Origin: JANNXQ01 sp038238555
GTDB taxonomy: Bacteria > Verrucomicrobiota > Verrucomicrobiia > Chthoniobacterales > Chthoniobacteraceae
Direction: 5' to 3'
DNA length: 35,268 nt
Assembly (NCBI GenBank): GCA_038238555.1
Contig: JBBRXP010000045.1
Location: 1 to 35,268 of the forward strand
Of this stretch, positions 8,123-16,469 are shown piece after piece. Made by a program: the position numbers and the translations under genes. Positions within the stretch are counted from its first letter, which is position 1. Every line of letters starts with the position of its first letter. The notes beneath the pieces were generated by a model. That model saw nothing but the letters and a program-made list of their open reading frames with translations, searched no databases and was not told the origin of the DNA.

Positions 8123-10519
8123 ATGAAACTCCACCTCGCCCTCCCACTTTGCGCGCTCCTTTTCCTCGCCGCAAAAAAACCCGACAAAGCTCCCAAGCCT
8201 GATCCACAAAGGAAAGGCGCGCCATCCGCCGCCGCCGTGCACGGCTGGCTAGACTGGCGCGGTCCCTTCCAAACCGGAGTCTCCGCGGAGACCGGCCTGC
8301 CCGAGAAAGTGGACGCGAAAGCGGCGTTGTGGACCGCGGATTTCCCCGGCCAAAGCGCGCCGGTCGTCGCCAACGGCAAGCTCTACATCATGGGTTATCT
8401 CGGCGAAGGGCCCGATCTGCAGGAGGGAGTTGCCTGCTTCGATGCCGAGACGGGCAAGCTCGTGTGGAAGCAGCTCTTCAATGATTTCCTGAGCGACGTC
8501 GTCTATCTGCGCTACGCCAATTCGAGCCCCGCCATCGACCCCGAGACGGGTAACGTGTACATGCAAAACAGCTCCGGGATTTTCGCCGGATTCACCGGCG
8601 ACGGGAAGCTGCTGTGGAAGCATTCGATGATGGAGGAATTCGGGCGCATGACCTTCCCGAATAACCGCACCGCCTCGCCGCTGATCGATCGGGATCTCGT
8701 CATCACCCGCGGCATCACCGCCGCGTGGGGCGCCTACGGTCCGCCCGGCGATCGCTTCTACGCCTTCGACAAAAAAACGGGCGAGCTCGTGTGGTCGAGC
8801 GCGCCCGGCGATCGGCCGCAGGACAATACCTTCTCCCACCCGTGGCTCAGCTTCCTCGGCGGCAAGCGTGTGCTGTATTCGGCATGTGGCGACTCGAGCC
8901 TCGTGTGCATGAACGCGCGGACCGGCGAACCGCTCTACCGCACGCCGGTCGCCAAAGCCGGCGCGAAAGGCGGCATCAACGCCGCGGTCGTGGAATACAA
9001 GGGCCGCATCGTGGTGGTCCACGAGAGCGAGAATATCGACACGAGCGACGTGGGCCGCATGGCGGCCTTCAAGATTCCCGCGGAGATCGCGCCGCCATCC
9101 CCGCAGGCGCCGCAAGTCTTCGAGACCAAGGAGCTCGAGCTGTGGCGTAATCCGGTTGGCGCGCTCGCCAGTTCGCCCGTGCTCGTAGGCAACCGCATTT
9201 ACCAGGTGAACGGCACCGGCGATCTCGTCGCGGTGAATGTGGAAGACGGCAAAGTTTTGTGGAAAAAAAAGCTCGGCATCGAGCAGCGGCAAAGCTCGCC
9301 CTTCTACGCCGGCGGAAAACTTTACGTCGCCATGTATGTTGCCGGTGCCGGCGCGGGCGCCAGCGAAACGGTGGGCGACGGCGAACTTTTTGTGCTCAAG
9401 CCCAGCGACACCGGCGTGGAAATCCTGAGCCGCACGCTGCTCACCGGTAAATGCTACGGCTCGCCCATCGGCTACAACGGCAAGCTCTACATCCAGACCG
9501 AAAAAAAACTCTACTGCTTCGGGAAAAAAGGAAACAACCCCGGGCTCGCTCCCGCGCCGGAGCCCGAGAAATGGCCCGCGTCGGGCGAAAAGAAAAAGCT
9601 GCAGATCATTCCTTACGAAGTGCTGCTGAGCCCTGGCGGCACGCAGGCCTTTCGCTTGCGCGCGCTCGATGCCAACGGCTTGACGGTCGAAGAAAACGTG
9701 GACCCGAAATCCGTAAAGTGGGAGTCCTTCATCCCGCCGACCGCGCTGGTGAAAGCGACGATGAAGGCCGCCTTCGATGCCAGCGGCAAGCTCGTGGCCG
9801 ATGCCGAGAACGCGCCGAGCGCGGGACAATTTCAGGCCTCGCTCGGAGAGCTGCGCGGTTACATCAAAGGCCGCGTGCTGCCGGGGATGCCGCTCACGCA
9901 AGACTTTGAATCCTACGAGCTCAACCAGGACACCTCGAAGCCGCCGCCGCCCGGCAATCCCAATCTCCTCGAGCCACCCACGCCTTTTGCTTATCCGCCG
10001 CTGCCGTGGAATGCCGCGCGTTTCAAATGGGAGGTCCGGGAAAAAGACGGCTCCAAGTCGCTGGTAAAAACCATCGACGACAAGCGACTGCAACGCGGCA
10101 CCGTCTTCATCAACCGGCCCGACCTCCGCAATTACACCATCGAGGCCGACGTGCTGAGCGAAGGCAACAAGCGCAAGATGTCGGAAGTCGGGCTCATCAA
10201 TCAGCGCTACCTCATCGACCTCAAAGGCAACGCGCAGGCGCTCGAGGTCACGTCCAATCAAGAACTCTTCAAACAATCGGTGCCCTTCAAGTGGAGCCCC
10301 AACGAGTGGTACCATCTCAAGGCCCGCGTAGATGTGGCCGCGGATGGCAGCGCCATCATCCGCGCAAAGGCGTGGAAAAAAGGTGACGCGGAACCGGAGG
10401 CGTGGACGATCGAAGTTCCGCACCAACACGCCAACGAGGAAGGTTCGCCGGGGCTCTTTGGCTTTGCTCCGCAAGAACAGCGCGCGTGGTTTGATAACGT
10501 CGCGGTGACGCCAAACTGA
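8123..10519 (+). CDS. Exported PQQ-like beta-propeller (BamB-like) protein with C-terminal LamG-like domain
   Basis: A 798-residue protein from ATG 8123; an upstream TTG at 8090 would place residues ahead of the signal peptide and overlap the promoter. Residues 1-17 look like a Sec signal, followed by a Lys/Pro-rich linker. From about 45 to 480 there are repeated PQQ/quinoprotein-type propeller blades: WLDWRGPFQTGVS, then repeats such as FDAETGKLVWKQ, FTGDGKLLWKH, FDKKTGELVW, MNARTGEPLY and VNVEDGKVLWKK. A beta-rich part follows, with a C-terminal concanavalin/LamG-like region (about 625-798: EVGLINQRYLIDL, NEWYHLKARVD, GLFGFAPQEQRAWFDNVAV), often seen in secreted sugar-binding proteins. Probably periplasmic; it may be a scaffold or carbohydrate-binding protein rather than a true PQQ dehydrogenase, since no dehydrogenase active-site motif is evident. 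Confidence 0.9.
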   Translation: MKLHLALPLCALLFLAAKKPDKAPKPDPQRKGAPSAAAVHGWLDWRGPFQTGVSAETGLPEKVDAKAALWTADFPGQSAPVVANGKLYIMGYLGEGPDLQEGVACFDAETGKLVWKQLFNDFLSDVVYLRYANSSPAIDPETGNVYMQNSSGIFAGFTGDGKLLWKHSMMEEFGRMTFPNNRTASPLIDRDLVITRGITAAWGAYGPPGDRFYAFDKKTGELVWSSAPGDRPQDNTFSHPWLSFLGGKRVLYSACGDSSLVCMNARTGEPLYRTPVAKAGAKGGINAAVVEYKGRIVVVHESENIDTSDVGRMAAFKIPAEIAPPSPQAPQVFETKELELWRNPVGALASSPVLVGNRIYQVNGTGDLVAVNVEDGKVLWKKKLGIEQRQSSPFYAGGKLYVAMYVAGAGAGASETVGDGELFVLKPSDTGVEILSRTLLTGKCYGSPIGYNGKLYIQTEKKLYCFGKKGNNPGLAPAPEPEKWPASGEKKKLQIIPYEVLLSPGGTQAFRLRALDANGLTVEENVDPKSVKWESFIPPTALVKATMKAAFDASGKLVADAENAPSAGQFQASLGELRGYIKGRVLPGMPLTQDFESYELNQDTSKPPPPGNPNLLEPPTPFAYPPLPWNAARFKWEVREKDGSKSLVKTIDDKRLQRGTVFINRPDLRNYTIEADVLSEGNKRKMSEVGLINQRYLIDLKGNAQALEVTSNQELFKQSVPFKWSPNEWYHLKARVDVAADGSAIIRAKAWKKGDAEPEAWTIEVPHQHANEEGSPGLFGFAPQEQRAWFDNVAVTPN

Positions 10520-10520
10520 A

Positions 10521-10590
10521 GGAGCGCCGCCGTCCTCGTGCGGCCGCCCTCCACGATCAATGCGCAGCCGCACGAGGGCGGCGGCGCTCC
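10521..10590. repeat. Palindromic repeat, family A copy 1
   Basis: Left arm 10521-10544 and right arm 10567-10590 are 24-bp inverted repeats with one mismatch. The left arm is identical over 24 bp to the left arm of the repeat at 19583-19654, so this is a dispersed family. It starts right after the stop of the PQQ-propeller gene and lies just before the oxidoreductase start, so it could act as a transcript-end or mRNA-stabilising hairpin. It has no T-run. Confidence 0.9.
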
Positions 10591-10601
10591 GCACAACGAA
10601 C

Positions 10602-11681
10602 ATGCCCCACCAAAAATCCGACGGAATGAATTACGCGCCCGAGGGCAAACCTGCCCCGGTCGTCGAGAAGGGAGAGTTTCTTTTTGCCGCCATCGCGCTC
10701 GATCACGGCCACATCTACGGCCAGTGCAAAGGGCTCACGGAAGCCGGCGGCGAGTTGCGTTTTGTTTATGATCCCGATCCGGCGAAGGTCGAAAAATTCT
10801 GCGCGACATTCCCCGGCGTCGAGCCCCTGACGAGCGAAGCCGCGGTGCTTGAGCGGGCCGAGATTCAGCTCATCGCGGCCGCCGCCGTGCCCAATGAACG
10901 CGGCCCGCTCGGCCTCCGCGCGATGGATGCGGGCAAGGATTATTTCACCGACAAGACGCCCTTTACCACACTCGACCAGCTCGCCGCCGCGCGGGCAAAA
11001 GTGCGCGAGACGGGCCGCAAGTTCATGGTCTATTTCAGCGAGCGGCTGCACGTGGAATGCGCCGTGCGCGCGGGGCAGCTCATCGAGCAGGGCGCCATCG
11101 GCCGCGTGGTGCAGGTGCTCGGCCTCGGGCCGCACCGCTCCTCGCCGGCGAGCCGGCCGGCGTGGTTTTGGTCGCGGGAAAAATCGGGCGGCATTCTTTG
11201 CGACATCGGCTCGCATCACTTCGAGCAGTTTCTTTTTTGGAGCGGGGCAACGAGTGCGCGCGTCGTCCACGCCCAGGTCGCGAATTATCATCACAAGGAT
11301 CATCCCGAGTTTGAGGACTGGGGTGAAGCCAACCTCGTGGCCGACAACTGCGCCACGCATTACCTCCGCATCGACTGGCTCAACCCCGAGGGATTGAGCA
11401 CGTGGGGCGACGGGCGCGCGTTCATCCTCGGTACCGAAGGCTACATCGAGTTGCGAAAATATGTCGATGTCGCGCGCGACCCGGAGGGCGATCAGCTCTA
11501 CCTCGTGGATCACAAGGGCGAGCATCACATCCGCTGCCACGGCGAAGTGGGCTATCCGTTTTTCGGCCAGCTCATCCTCGACTGTCTGCGCCGCACCGAG
11601 AATGCGATGACCCAGGAGCACGCCTTCCGCGCCGCGGAGCTCTGCCTCACCGCGCAAGCGATGGCGACGCGGATCGAGTAG
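10602..11681 (+). CDS. Gfo/Idh/MocA family oxidoreductase
   Basis: A 359-residue NAD(P)-dependent oxidoreductase. I chose ATG 10602 because earlier in-frame codons run through the palindromic repeat; ATG 10626 is an equally good start. The N-terminal Rossmann part has LDHGHIYGQCKGL in place of a textbook GxGxxG, then VYDPDPAKVEKFC; DAGKDYFTDKTPFTT holds the D-K-P signature shared by the family (EKP in many members). The C-terminal alpha/beta domain includes GGILCDIGSHHFEQFLFW, the conserved GG..D.G.H motif with the likely catalytic His. No signal peptide, so probably cytoplasmic. Enzymes of this family oxidise or epimerise sugars and inositols; the substrate cannot be read here. It lies 82 bp downstream of the PQQ-propeller gene on the same strand. 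Confidence 0.9.
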   Translation: MPHQKSDGMNYAPEGKPAPVVEKGEFLFAAIALDHGHIYGQCKGLTEAGGELRFVYDPDPAKVEKFCATFPGVEPLTSEAAVLERAEIQLIAAAAVPNERGPLGLRAMDAGKDYFTDKTPFTTLDQLAAARAKVRETGRKFMVYFSERLHVECAVRAGQLIEQGAIGRVVQVLGLGPHRSSPASRPAWFWSREKSGGILCDIGSHHFEQFLFWSGATSARVVHAQVANYHHKDHPEFEDWGEANLVADNCATHYLRIDWLNPEGLSTWGDGRAFILGTEGYIELRKYVDVARDPEGDQLYLVDHKGEHHIRCHGEVGYPFFGQLILDCLRRTENAMTQEHAFRAAELCLTAQAMATRIE

Positions 11682-11688
11682 GAGCGCG

Positions 11689-11755
11689 GGCTTCCAGCCT
11701 GCAGTGCATGGACTGCAGGCAGGGATGCCTGCGGAACTACCGCAGGCTGGAAGCC
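11689..11755. repeat. Palindromic repeat between convergent genes
   Basis: A 14-bp perfect inverted repeat, GGCTTCCAGCCTGC (11689-11702) against GCAGGCTGGAAGCC (11742-11755), encloses a second small hairpin GCAGGCA/TGCCTGC (11714-11731). It fills the 81 bp between the convergent stops of the oxidoreductase (11681) and hemC (11763), so it may act as a two-way terminator, although no T-tract follows. Confidence 0.8.
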
Positions 11756-11762
11756 TGTGCCA

Positions 11763-12689
11763 CTACTGCAGCCGCGCGAAGACTTCCGCGGCGATTTGCT
11801 CCGGCTCACTCGCGTCGCCTTCGGCCTCGGCCGTTGCCGGTGGTTGCGATTCGTCGCTGGGAAAAAGGATCGCGCGCAGATGGAGCCGGTCGCCGCGCAA
11901 AGTGGTGAGCGCGCCGACCGGCATTCCGCAATCTCCGGCGAGCAGACGCTGCAGTTCGCGCTCGGCCCGGATGGCGAGATGTGTTTCGCGGTGATCGATC
12001 CTTTCCAAAATCGCCGAGACATCGGCACGGTCCGCGCGACTCTGCAGTGTGATCGCACCCTGCCCGATGGCCGGGAGCAAGCGGCCCGCGAGCGATTCGA
12101 TGTGAAAGCGCGCGTCTTCAAATTCCAGCGCTCCGCCTCTGAGATCGAAGCCGAGCCGCTCCAGCCCTGCCTGCGCGAGCAGGATGCCGGCGACCCCGGC
12201 TGCCGCGGCGAGCTTACGCAATCGAGTCTGCACGTTGCCGCGCCAGTCCTCGATCGCGAGATCGGCCCGAAGCCAGCGCACTTGCCGCGCACGACGGACA
12301 CTGCTGGTGCCGATGCGCGCGCCGAGTGGCAGAGCGTCGAAGCCTCCCGCGATTTTCGAGACGAGCACATCGGCCGTGGCCGCGCGTTCGAGCACCGCGG
12401 TCACGGCGAGGCCGGGCGGATTGTGGCCGGGCAGGTCTTTGAGCGAATGCACCGCGGCCTCGATCTCGCCACGGAGCAGCGCGTCTTCGAGCTCTTTGGT
12501 GAACAAACCTTTGCCGCCCGCCTCGCTCGCGCGGAGGAGGCTCAAGTCGAGCTTTTGATCGCCACGCGTGACAAAAATTTTTCTTTCCACCGCAAGCTCC
12601 GGGCACGCCCGCGCGAGCGCCTGCTCGGTGAGCGCCGCCTGCGCCAGCGCCAGCGCCGAGCCGCGGGTGCCGAGTCGAAAAACATTCAC
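11763..12689 (-). CDS. hemC: Hydroxymethylbilane synthase (porphobilinogen deaminase)
   Basis: Joins four porphobilinogens into hydroxymethylbilane, the third step of the C5 heme pathway, in the cytoplasm. From a GTG start at 12689 the product has 308 residues, near the usual 310; the sequence VFRLGTRGSALALAQA right after the start matches the family N-terminus, while in-frame residues upstream look like noise. Domains 1 and 2 are visible: EAAVHSLKDLPGHNPPGL, then IGTSSVRRARQVR, then EDWRGNVQTRLRKL. The dipyrromethane cofactor Cys is C254 in LLAGDCGMPVGA. It is the last gene of the minus-strand heme cluster, 165 bp after hemA, and a repeat sits in that gap. Identification is firm. Confidence 0.95.
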   Translation of the reverse strand: MNVFRLGTRGSALALAQAALTEQALARACPELAVERKIFVTRGDQKLDLSLLRASEAGGKGLFTKELEDALLRGEIEAAVHSLKDLPGHNPPGLAVTAVLERAATADVLVSKIAGGFDALPLGARIGTSSVRRARQVRWLRADLAIEDWRGNVQTRLRKLAAAAGVAGILLAQAGLERLGFDLRGGALEFEDARFHIESLAGRLLPAIGQGAITLQSRADRADVSAILERIDHRETHLAIRAERELQRLLAGDCGMPVGALTTLRGDRLHLRAILFPSDESQPPATAEAEGDASEPEQIAAEVFARLQ

Positions 12690-12707
12690 CCTAAAAGCTG
12701 CGTTGGG

Positions 12708-12833
12708 ATCCACGGAATGCACGGGACACACGGAAGGGAAGAAGGTGGAGGCGGACGACGCGCTCACCCATTGGCTGGAGTCCGGGAGAATCGCAAACCT
12801 CCATTTTCCGTGTCCTTCTGTGTCTTCCGTGGA
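12708..12833. repeat. Imperfect inverted repeat in the hemA-hemC gap
   Basis: TCCACGGAATGCACGGGACA begins at 12709 and its partner TGTCCTTCTGTGTCTTCCGT ends at 12830, continuing to GGA at 12833. The arms are AC-rich and imperfect, rather unlike the GC-rich palindromes elsewhere in the window. A stem here would lie inside the hemA-hemC transcript and could reduce or process it. A repeat of the CCACGGAAGACACGG type recurs in verrucomicrobial genomes as I remember them; a genome search would test that. Confidence 0.55.
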
Positions 12834-12854
12834 CTGTCCATCCCCGTTCTTAGT

Positions 12855-13928
12855 TCACGGCTTCGCGCCCTCGGCCGCGCCGCCGCTCACCGTGTTGGAG
12901 TATTTCACCGCCGCCTGCCAGCCGCCCGCGAGCCATTGGCTGAACTCGACGACGTGCCGTTCGATGATTTGCTCGCACTCGGCAAGCTCCTGCCGGCGGA
13001 TCGTCATCGAGCGATCCGCGATCGCTTGCAACGAGTCGATGTCGTACAAGTACACGCCGTCGAGATCGTTCACCGCCGGCTCGATGTCGCGCGGCACCGC
13101 GAGGTCGATGCAAAAGAGCGGACGGTCCCGGCGCTGCCGCATGATGGGCGCGAGCTTCTCCGCGGTGAGCACGGGATGCGGCGCGGCGGTCGAGCCGATG
13201 AGGATGTCCACGTCCTGAAACTCGCGCTGCCATTCATCGAAGTGGATCGCCTTGCCGCCCATCTTTTCCGCCAGCACCGCCGCGCGGTCGAAGCTGCGAT
13301 TTGCCACGAAGATCGACTGCACGCCGCGCGCCTGGAGGGCGCCGGCGGTCAGCTCGCTCGTCTCGCCGGCGCCGAGGATCATCACGTGGCAATGCGCGAG
13401 TTTGCCGAAGATTTTCTCCGCGAGCTCCACCGCCACGCTGCCCACACTCACGCTGCCGCGCGTGATGTTCGTCTTGGTGCGCACTTCCTTGGCCACATTG
13501 AATGCGCGCTGGAAAAGCTTGTTGAGATGCCGCGCCGTCGCCCCGCCCGTCTGCGCGGCTTGATACGCCTTCTTCACCTGGCCGAGGATTTCCGTCTCGC
13601 CCAGCACCATCGACTCGAGCCCGCTCACCACGCGGAAGAGATGCCGGATGCTCTGCTGCGTGGAGTGTCGGAAAAATGCGCCGCCCTCTGGCGCCGCCAC
13701 GCGCGCCGCCACGAAATCGCGCACCGCATCGAAGCCCGCCGGCACTTGTTCGGCAGCGGCGTAAAACTCGACGCGATTACATGTCGAGACGATCACCGCT
13801 TCACTCAAACCCGGCACCGCGCGAAGCAGCGCGGCAACCCCGCCGATCTCGGCATCGGGGATCGCGAATCGCTCGCGCAACTCCACGGGCGCCGTGCGAT
13901 GGCTCAGGCCGAGGCAGAGGATTTCCAT
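12855..13928 (-). CDS. hemA: Glutamyl-tRNA reductase, short form
   Basis: Reduces Glu-tRNA(Glu) to glutamate-1-semialdehyde with NADPH, the first committed step of C5 tetrapyrrole synthesis. From ATG 13928 (MEILCLGLSHRTAPVELRE) it has 357 residues. The catalytic Cys is C50 in STCNRVEFYAA, at the same number as in E. coli. GLESMVLGETEILGQVKKAY marks the substrate-binding region, MILGAGETSELTA the NADPH Rossmann loop, and AVPRDIEPAV the start of the connecting helix. The usual length is about 420: the C-terminal dimerisation domain is cut short by 60-70 residues, as in some chlamydial-type enzymes. The CcsA/HemX gene ends 13 bp upstream, so the two are cotranscribed; hemC follows. Confidence 0.95.
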   Translation of the reverse strand: MEILCLGLSHRTAPVELRERFAIPDAEIGGVAALLRAVPGLSEAVIVSTCNRVEFYAAAEQVPAGFDAVRDFVAARVAAPEGGAFFRHSTQQSIRHLFRVVSGLESMVLGETEILGQVKKAYQAAQTGGATARHLNKLFQRAFNVAKEVRTKTNITRGSVSVGSVAVELAEKIFGKLAHCHVMILGAGETSELTAGALQARGVQSIFVANRSFDRAAVLAEKMGGKAIHFDEWQREFQDVDILIGSTAAPHPVLTAEKLAPIMRQRRDRPLFCIDLAVPRDIEPAVNDLDGVYLYDIDSLQAIADRSMTIRRQELAECEQIIERHVVEFSQWLAGGWQAAVKYSNTVSGGAAEGAKP

Positions 13929-13941
13929 TTTCAAAAATTGA

Positions 13942-14733
13942 CTACATCGCTCCCGATTCGCGGATGAAATTGAGCCCCGCCAGCGTGAGCAGCACCGCCG
14001 CAAAAGCGCCCACCGAAAGCCACGCCACGCGCCGCCCACTGATCTTGCGCCACCACCGCGCGCCGAGGATGAAGCCGTAAAGCACCCATACGCCGATGGA
14101 CCAATACAGCGCCCCGCGATGCGCCTGCAGATTGCCCATCGCAAAGCCCGAAGCGATGCCGACCGTGAGCAGCGCGAAGCCCGCGGAGATGAGCCGCCCG
14201 TTCGCCGTGGCGAGATCGTGGATGGGCGGCAGATGGTAAAAGATCGAGTGGATGTGATGCGTCTTGAGCTGCCGCTCTTGCGCGAGAAACATCACGCCCG
14301 CCACGCAGGCCAGCGCAAACGCGCCGTAGGCCACCACCGAGATCGCCGCGTGCAATTCGAGCCACGGATTATGCGCCGTCTTCAACCGCGACGGCACGTC
14401 CTGCACGAGCAGCATCGCCGCGATTTGAAACAAGAACGCGAGTGGCGAAGTGAACGCGCCGAGCAGCGAGAGCCGGTAACCCGAGCCGATGGCGAGATAG
14501 AAGAGCACCATCGACCACGAGAGAAAGATGAGCACCTCGAAGAGATTGGTGAGCGGGCAGCGCCCGAGCGCATGGCCGCGCTGGGAGAGCCACATGGTCT
14601 GCAACACAAAGCCGCACAGGATCGAAAAAAAATTCAGCCGCGAAGGCCGATACACACGCGCTCCGAGAGCGTGCATGGTGTAGGCAAACCCAAAGAGGAA
14701 ACAGAAAGTGGACGCGATGAGGAGGCGATCCAT
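13942..14733 (-). CDS. CcsA/HemX-type cytochrome c biogenesis membrane protein
   Basis: A 263-residue integral membrane protein from ATG 14733; an ATG at 14772 would add 13 residues before the first membrane helix. About eight hydrophobic helices are visible, starting DRLLIASTFCFLFGFAYTMH and including FEVLIFLSWSMVLFYLAIG, LAFLFQIAAMLLV, ISVVAYGAFALACVAGVMFL and VAWLSVGAFAAVLLTLAG. The conserved PWLELHAAISVVAYG with its His and HHIHSIFYHLPPIHDL fit the cytochrome c assembly (PF01578-like) HemX/CcsA group. In Bacillus and others HemX sits next to hemA and affects HemA level; the same arrangement here (13 bp before hemA) suggests a role in heme handling or HemA control. It may equally be a real c-type maturation protein, which PSD1 and similar cytochromes would need. 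Confidence 0.85.
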   Translation of the reverse strand: MDRLLIASTFCFLFGFAYTMHALGARVYRPSRLNFFSILCGFVLQTMWLSQRGHALGRCPLTNLFEVLIFLSWSMVLFYLAIGSGYRLSLLGAFTSPLAFLFQIAAMLLVQDVPSRLKTAHNPWLELHAAISVVAYGAFALACVAGVMFLAQERQLKTHHIHSIFYHLPPIHDLATANGRLISAGFALLTVGIASGFAMGNLQAHRGALYWSIGVWVLYGFILGARWWRKISGRRVAWLSVGAFAAVLLTLAGLNFIRESGAM

Positions 14734-14845
14734 CGGAAGGCGAGCCGGGAGATATAGAGGCACGCGCCACATTAGGCAAACCCACGGGAGTAGCGGTGCC
14801 GCCTCCGGATGGCGGAGATGCCATGGAGGCCCGCAGTGCGAAGGC

Positions 14846-15247
14846 CTATTTCTTGCGCAGAACCTTGAGGGCCTTCTTGGGCTCCTCGACCCGCAGGATG
14901 AGCAGCCCGCTCTTATCGCCGGGGCTCGTGGCGAGGTAGGCGTATTGGATGTTGATCTTCGCCTCCGCGAGCCGCGCCGCGATCTTTCCGAGCGAGCCGG
15001 GCTTGTTGCTGTTTTCGATCATGAGCACCTTGCTCTCGAGCACGAGCACGCCGCGCTCTTCAAAAATCGTGAGCCCCGTCCGCGGATCGCTGAGGACCAT
15101 GCGCACCACGGAATGATCGGCGGTGTCGGAGATGGTGAGCGCGTAGATATTGATGCGCGCCTTGGCCAGTTCGTCGCAAACCTTCGCGAGCGTGCCGGGC
15201 TTATTGTTGAGGAAGACGGAGAGTTGGGTGGCGATGGCGATGCTCAT
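14846..15247 (-). CDS. Double ACT-domain protein
   Basis: A 133-residue protein from ATG 15247 with two tandem ACT domains: residues 1-65 (SVFLNNKPGTLAKVCDELAK, then INIYALTISDTADHSVVRMV) and 70-133 (IENSNKPGSLGKIAARLAEA, then INIQYAYLATSPG). Both have the NKPGxLxK loop typical of ACT ligand pockets. Such proteins bind amino acids and act as small regulators; no catalytic domain is present. It lies 112 bp upstream of the CcsA gene on the same strand and is divergent from the threonine aldolase (101 bp gap). It may be a stand-alone sensor; the ligand is unknown. Length is complete and both ends fit the domain pair. Confidence 0.85.
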   Translation of the reverse strand: MSIAIATQLSVFLNNKPGTLAKVCDELAKARINIYALTISDTADHSVVRMVLSDPRTGLTIFEERGVLVLESKVLMIENSNKPGSLGKIAARLAEAKINIQYAYLATSPGDKSGLLILRVEEPKKALKVLRKK

Positions 15248-15348
15248 AATGAGCGCAGTGTGCGCACCCGCGGCTGCGCGCTCAATCTCCAACTGCCGGC
15301 GGAAAATATGGGCTGGAACGCGAGCGGACTGGGATTCATCTCCACGCG

Positions 15349-16395
15349 ATGCCTTTTGCTCCGTCGCAACTCCGCCGTCAATTTGCCAGCGACAACTGGG
15401 CCGGCATCTGCCCCGAGGCGCTCGCGGCGATGCAGGAGGCAAATGCCGCGCACGCGCCGAGCTATGGCGCCGATCCTTGGACAGAAGAAGCCGCGCGGCT
15501 CATCGGCGAAATCTTCGAGACGGAGTGCGAAGTCTTCTTCGTCTTCAATGGCACCGCCGCCAATTCGCTCTCACTCGCGAGCATCTGCGATTCCTTTGAG
15601 AGCACGCTTTGTCACGAGCACGCACACATCGCCAACGATGAATGCGGCGCGCCCGGTTTTTTCGCGCAAGGCACCACGCTCGTGCCGCTGCCGGGGCTGC
15701 ATGGAAAGTTGAGCGCGGCGGAGATCGAGCGGGCGGCCACGCGGCGCACCGATGTGCATTCGCCGATGCCGCGGGCCATCAGCCTCACGCAATCGACGGA
15801 ACTTGGTACGGTTTATCTTCCCGAGGAAATCGCCGCCATCGGTGAAGCGGCGCGCCGGCTCGGGCTGCGGCTGCACATGGATGGCGCGCGCTTTGCCAAC
15901 GCGGTCGCCGCCCTCGGCATCGCGCCGCGGCGCATAGCGGGGGAAGCGGGTATCGAGGTGCTCTCGCTCGGCGGCACGAAGAATGGCATGGCCTTTGGCG
16001 AAGCCATGGTCTTCTTCGATCGCGAACTCGCGCGGCGCTTCGATTTTCGCCGCAAGCAGAGTGGCCAGCTCGCGTCGAAGATGCGCTTCATCGCCGCGCA
16101 GTGGATCGGCCTGCTGCGCGATGGCGCATGGCTGCGCCACGCGGGTCATGCCAACGCGATGGCCGCGCAACTCGAGGCCGGATTGCGCACGATCGCGGGC
16201 ATTGAGGTTCTTTATTCGCGCAACGCCAACGCCGTCTTCGCGAAACTGCCATCGCCGATCATCCAATGCTTGCGCGCAAAAGGCTGGGCCTTCTACACCG
16301 ACGTGGGCCCCGGCGGCGCCGCGCGGCTCATGTGCTCGTGGGATACAAGGGTCGAGGATGTCGATGCCTTGCTCCGCGACGCAGCGCGGCGATGA
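15349..16395 (+). CDS. Low-specificity L-threonine aldolase-like PLP enzyme
   Basis: A 348-residue fold-type I PLP enzyme of the threonine aldolase / beta-eliminating lyase family, expected to split threonine or allo-threonine to glycine and acetaldehyde in the cytoplasm. Family landmarks are FASDNWAGICPEALAAMQEA near the start, FVFNGTAANSLSLASI (cofactor phosphate region), CHEHAHIANDECGAP, LRLHMDGARFANAVAAL (Asp bonding the pyridine N) and SLGGTKNGM with the Schiff-base Lys at K211. The C-terminus is the usual small domain. Length agrees with the family. It is transcribed away from the ACT-domain gene and ends in a small palindrome. The family is certain; the exact reaction could also be a related beta-hydroxy amino acid lyase. 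Confidence 0.9.
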   Translation: MPFAPSQLRRQFASDNWAGICPEALAAMQEANAAHAPSYGADPWTEEAARLIGEIFETECEVFFVFNGTAANSLSLASICDSFESTLCHEHAHIANDECGAPGFFAQGTTLVPLPGLHGKLSAAEIERAATRRTDVHSPMPRAISLTQSTELGTVYLPEEIAAIGEAARRLGLRLHMDGARFANAVAALGIAPRRIAGEAGIEVLSLGGTKNGMAFGEAMVFFDRELARRFDFRRKQSGQLASKMRFIAAQWIGLLRDGAWLRHAGHANAMAAQLEAGLRTIAGIEVLYSRNANAVFAKLPSPIIQCLRAKGWAFYTDVGPGGAARLMCSWDTRVEDVDALLRDAARR

Positions 16396-16397
16396 AG

Positions 16398-16460
16398 CCG
16401 CCCCGAGAAGCGGCGACACTCCTGTCGCCGCGCAGGGCCGGCTCCCTGGCGGGGCGCTGA
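16398..16460. repeat. Palindromic hairpin between convergent genes
   Basis: GCGGCGACA (16410-16418) pairs perfectly with TGTCGCCGC (16423-16431) across a 4-base loop; flanking AGCCGCCCC and GGCGGGGCGCT can extend the stem with a bulge. It lies between the convergent stops of the threonine aldolase and the nucleotidyltransferase. It probably ends both transcripts or is a remnant of the dispersed palindrome class. Confidence 0.65.
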
Positions 16461-16469
16461 AAACTTTGA

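Noticed and set aside
8249..10603. Minus-strand reading frame of 784 codons
   Set aside because: It is the antisense of the PQQ-propeller gene, has no domain match, and crosses the palindrome at 10521.
11757..13967. Plus-strand reading frame of 736 codons
   Set aside because: It is the antisense of hemC and hemA, both certain by active-site residues.
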